Source: Candidatus Kaiserbacteria bacterium (lineage in GTDB: Bacteria; Patescibacteriota; Minisyncoccia; Phycocordibacterales; UBA918). From it: a stretch of DNA of 7,250 nt. Of this stretch, positions 6,623 to 7,250 are shown in pieces (positions within the stretch are counted from its first letter, which is position 1; the number at the start of each line of letters is the position of its first letter). Under the pieces are notes generated by a model. It worked only from the letters and a program-made list of their open reading frames with translations. It was not told the origin of the DNA and made no database searches. The stretch is from contig SKGH01000027.1 in assembly GCA_007117575.1 (NCBI GenBank), forward strand, positions 1 to 7,250, written 5' to 3'. The translations under genes and the position numbers were made by a program.

Positions 6623-7250
6623 ATGGATTTACAAGCATTAAAAAAACAAATTGTTTGTGAAGAGTTAGGAATTACTGGAGAATTTGGCAATACCATTGCT
6701 TTTGTCGATTTTGCTAATGTAAACAATTGGTTTCGTGAGGACAGGCAAATGAGTGATGGTACTCCGCTTAAGGATAATGAAAAATTGGTAGTTAATTTAG
6801 AAAAGTTAAGGGATTTTTTATGTTTATTTTGTAGCGATATTCGTTTCTATTATGGTCACGATCCAGGCAATCCTGGTTCAATGGCTTTTTTGTATGCGAC
6901 ACGGGCAATCTTTGGTAAGAACAGAAGCTTTTCCAAACCAATTCAATGGGTAAGGCACCATATAGCGGATGAAGAGCTAGAGACTAATACTAGAAGCCTC
7001 TTTCAGGATGGTGATGGTCAATATGTTCGTTTACCCAAAAGTAATTTTGACGTTGAAATTGCGGTAGATGCAACAAAAATGATTGATAAATATGATACGT
7101 TATGTTTACTTTCGAGTGATGCAGATTTTGCTTATTTAAATACTTACTTACGTACAAGGGGTAAAAAAGTAATTTTAATTAAAGGAGGACATATAACTCA
7201 TCAACTTAAGAAATCAGTAGATTTACGGATAAATGCACAAAACATTAAGA
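6623..7250 (+). CDS. NYN/PIN-like nuclease (LabA-like), 3' end outside window
   Basis: The first 209 codons are visible and open to the window edge. FVDFANVNNWF (27-37) contains D29 and N32, the first acidic site of NYN domains. K139-x3-D143 with VEIAVD (144-149) gives the central acidic residues. LLSSDADFAYL (162-172), with D166 and D168, followed by RGKKVILI (179-186), is the final strand-and-acid motif. These aspartates form the metal-binding nuclease site in the PIN-like superfamily, whose NYN members cleave RNA. All expected residues are present, so the domain looks active. Residues 38-138 hold an insertion-like region with YYGHDPG (76-82) and no motif I recognise. The ATG lies three bases after the hsdM stop, implying one operon and coupled translation. 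The base composition is AT-rich, unlike hsdM. Confidence 0.8.
   Translation, partial: MDLQALKKQIVCEELGITGEFGNTIAFVDFANVNNWFREDRQMSDGTPLKDNEKLVVNLEKLRDFLCLFCSDIRFYYGHDPGNPGSMAFLYATRAIFGKNRSFSKPIQWVRHHIADEELETNTRSLFQDGDGQYVRLPKSNFDVEIAVDATKMIDKYDTLCLLSSDADFAYLNTYLRTRGKKVILIKGGHITHQLKKSVDLRINAQNIK

Overview
The window looks like an accessory, fairly AT-rich chromosomal segment of a small-genome bacterium. The gene set suggests Candidatus Patescibacteria (CPR): a PerM/AI-2E-type permease, a membrane-anchored protein with a PGG-LYPLK motif (DUF5667-like), a cytoplasmic alkaline-phosphatase-superfamily enzyme, and minus-strand genes whose -10 boxes sit almost on the start codon. This placement is an inference from gene types only. 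TGA is used as a stop in the permease gene, so there is no sign of TGA recoding.

Left part (1-2950). Three copies of one non-coding element of about 220 bp punctuate this part: a partial inverted copy at 1-172, and two complete direct copies at 1446-1668 and 2685-2901. The complete copies have near-perfect 16-bp terminal inverted repeats, and each is flanked by an apparent 5-bp target duplication (AAAAA and ATTCT). They encode no transposase, so this is a MITE-like family. The first two copies bracket the permease gene (285-1370, minus). The second and third bracket the DUF5667-like gene (1881-2627, plus). A structured inverted-repeat block (1702-1790) lies between the middle copy and that second gene.

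Middle part (2952-4984). Two minus-strand genes each have a recognisable promoter whose -10 ends exactly six bases before the ATG, which predicts leaderless mRNAs. The first encodes an alkaline-phosphatase-superfamily phosphodiesterase/phosphatase with all expected metal-binding motifs. The second encodes a HEPN-type protein with an R-x5-H motif, resembling AbiU2-type abortive-infection proteins.

Right part (4985-7250). Divergent from the HEPN gene is a type I restriction-modification start: hsdM, the DNA adenine methyltransferase subunit, broken by one in-frame TAA after codon 48. Three bases after it begins a gene for a NYN/PIN-like nuclease that runs off the window. The hsdM gene is clearly more GC-rich than both neighbours. 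The HEPN ribonuclease-like gene, the type I methyltransferase and the NYN nuclease together read as part of a defence island; hsdR and hsdS are not in the window and may lie to the right. Which of these genes act together is inference.
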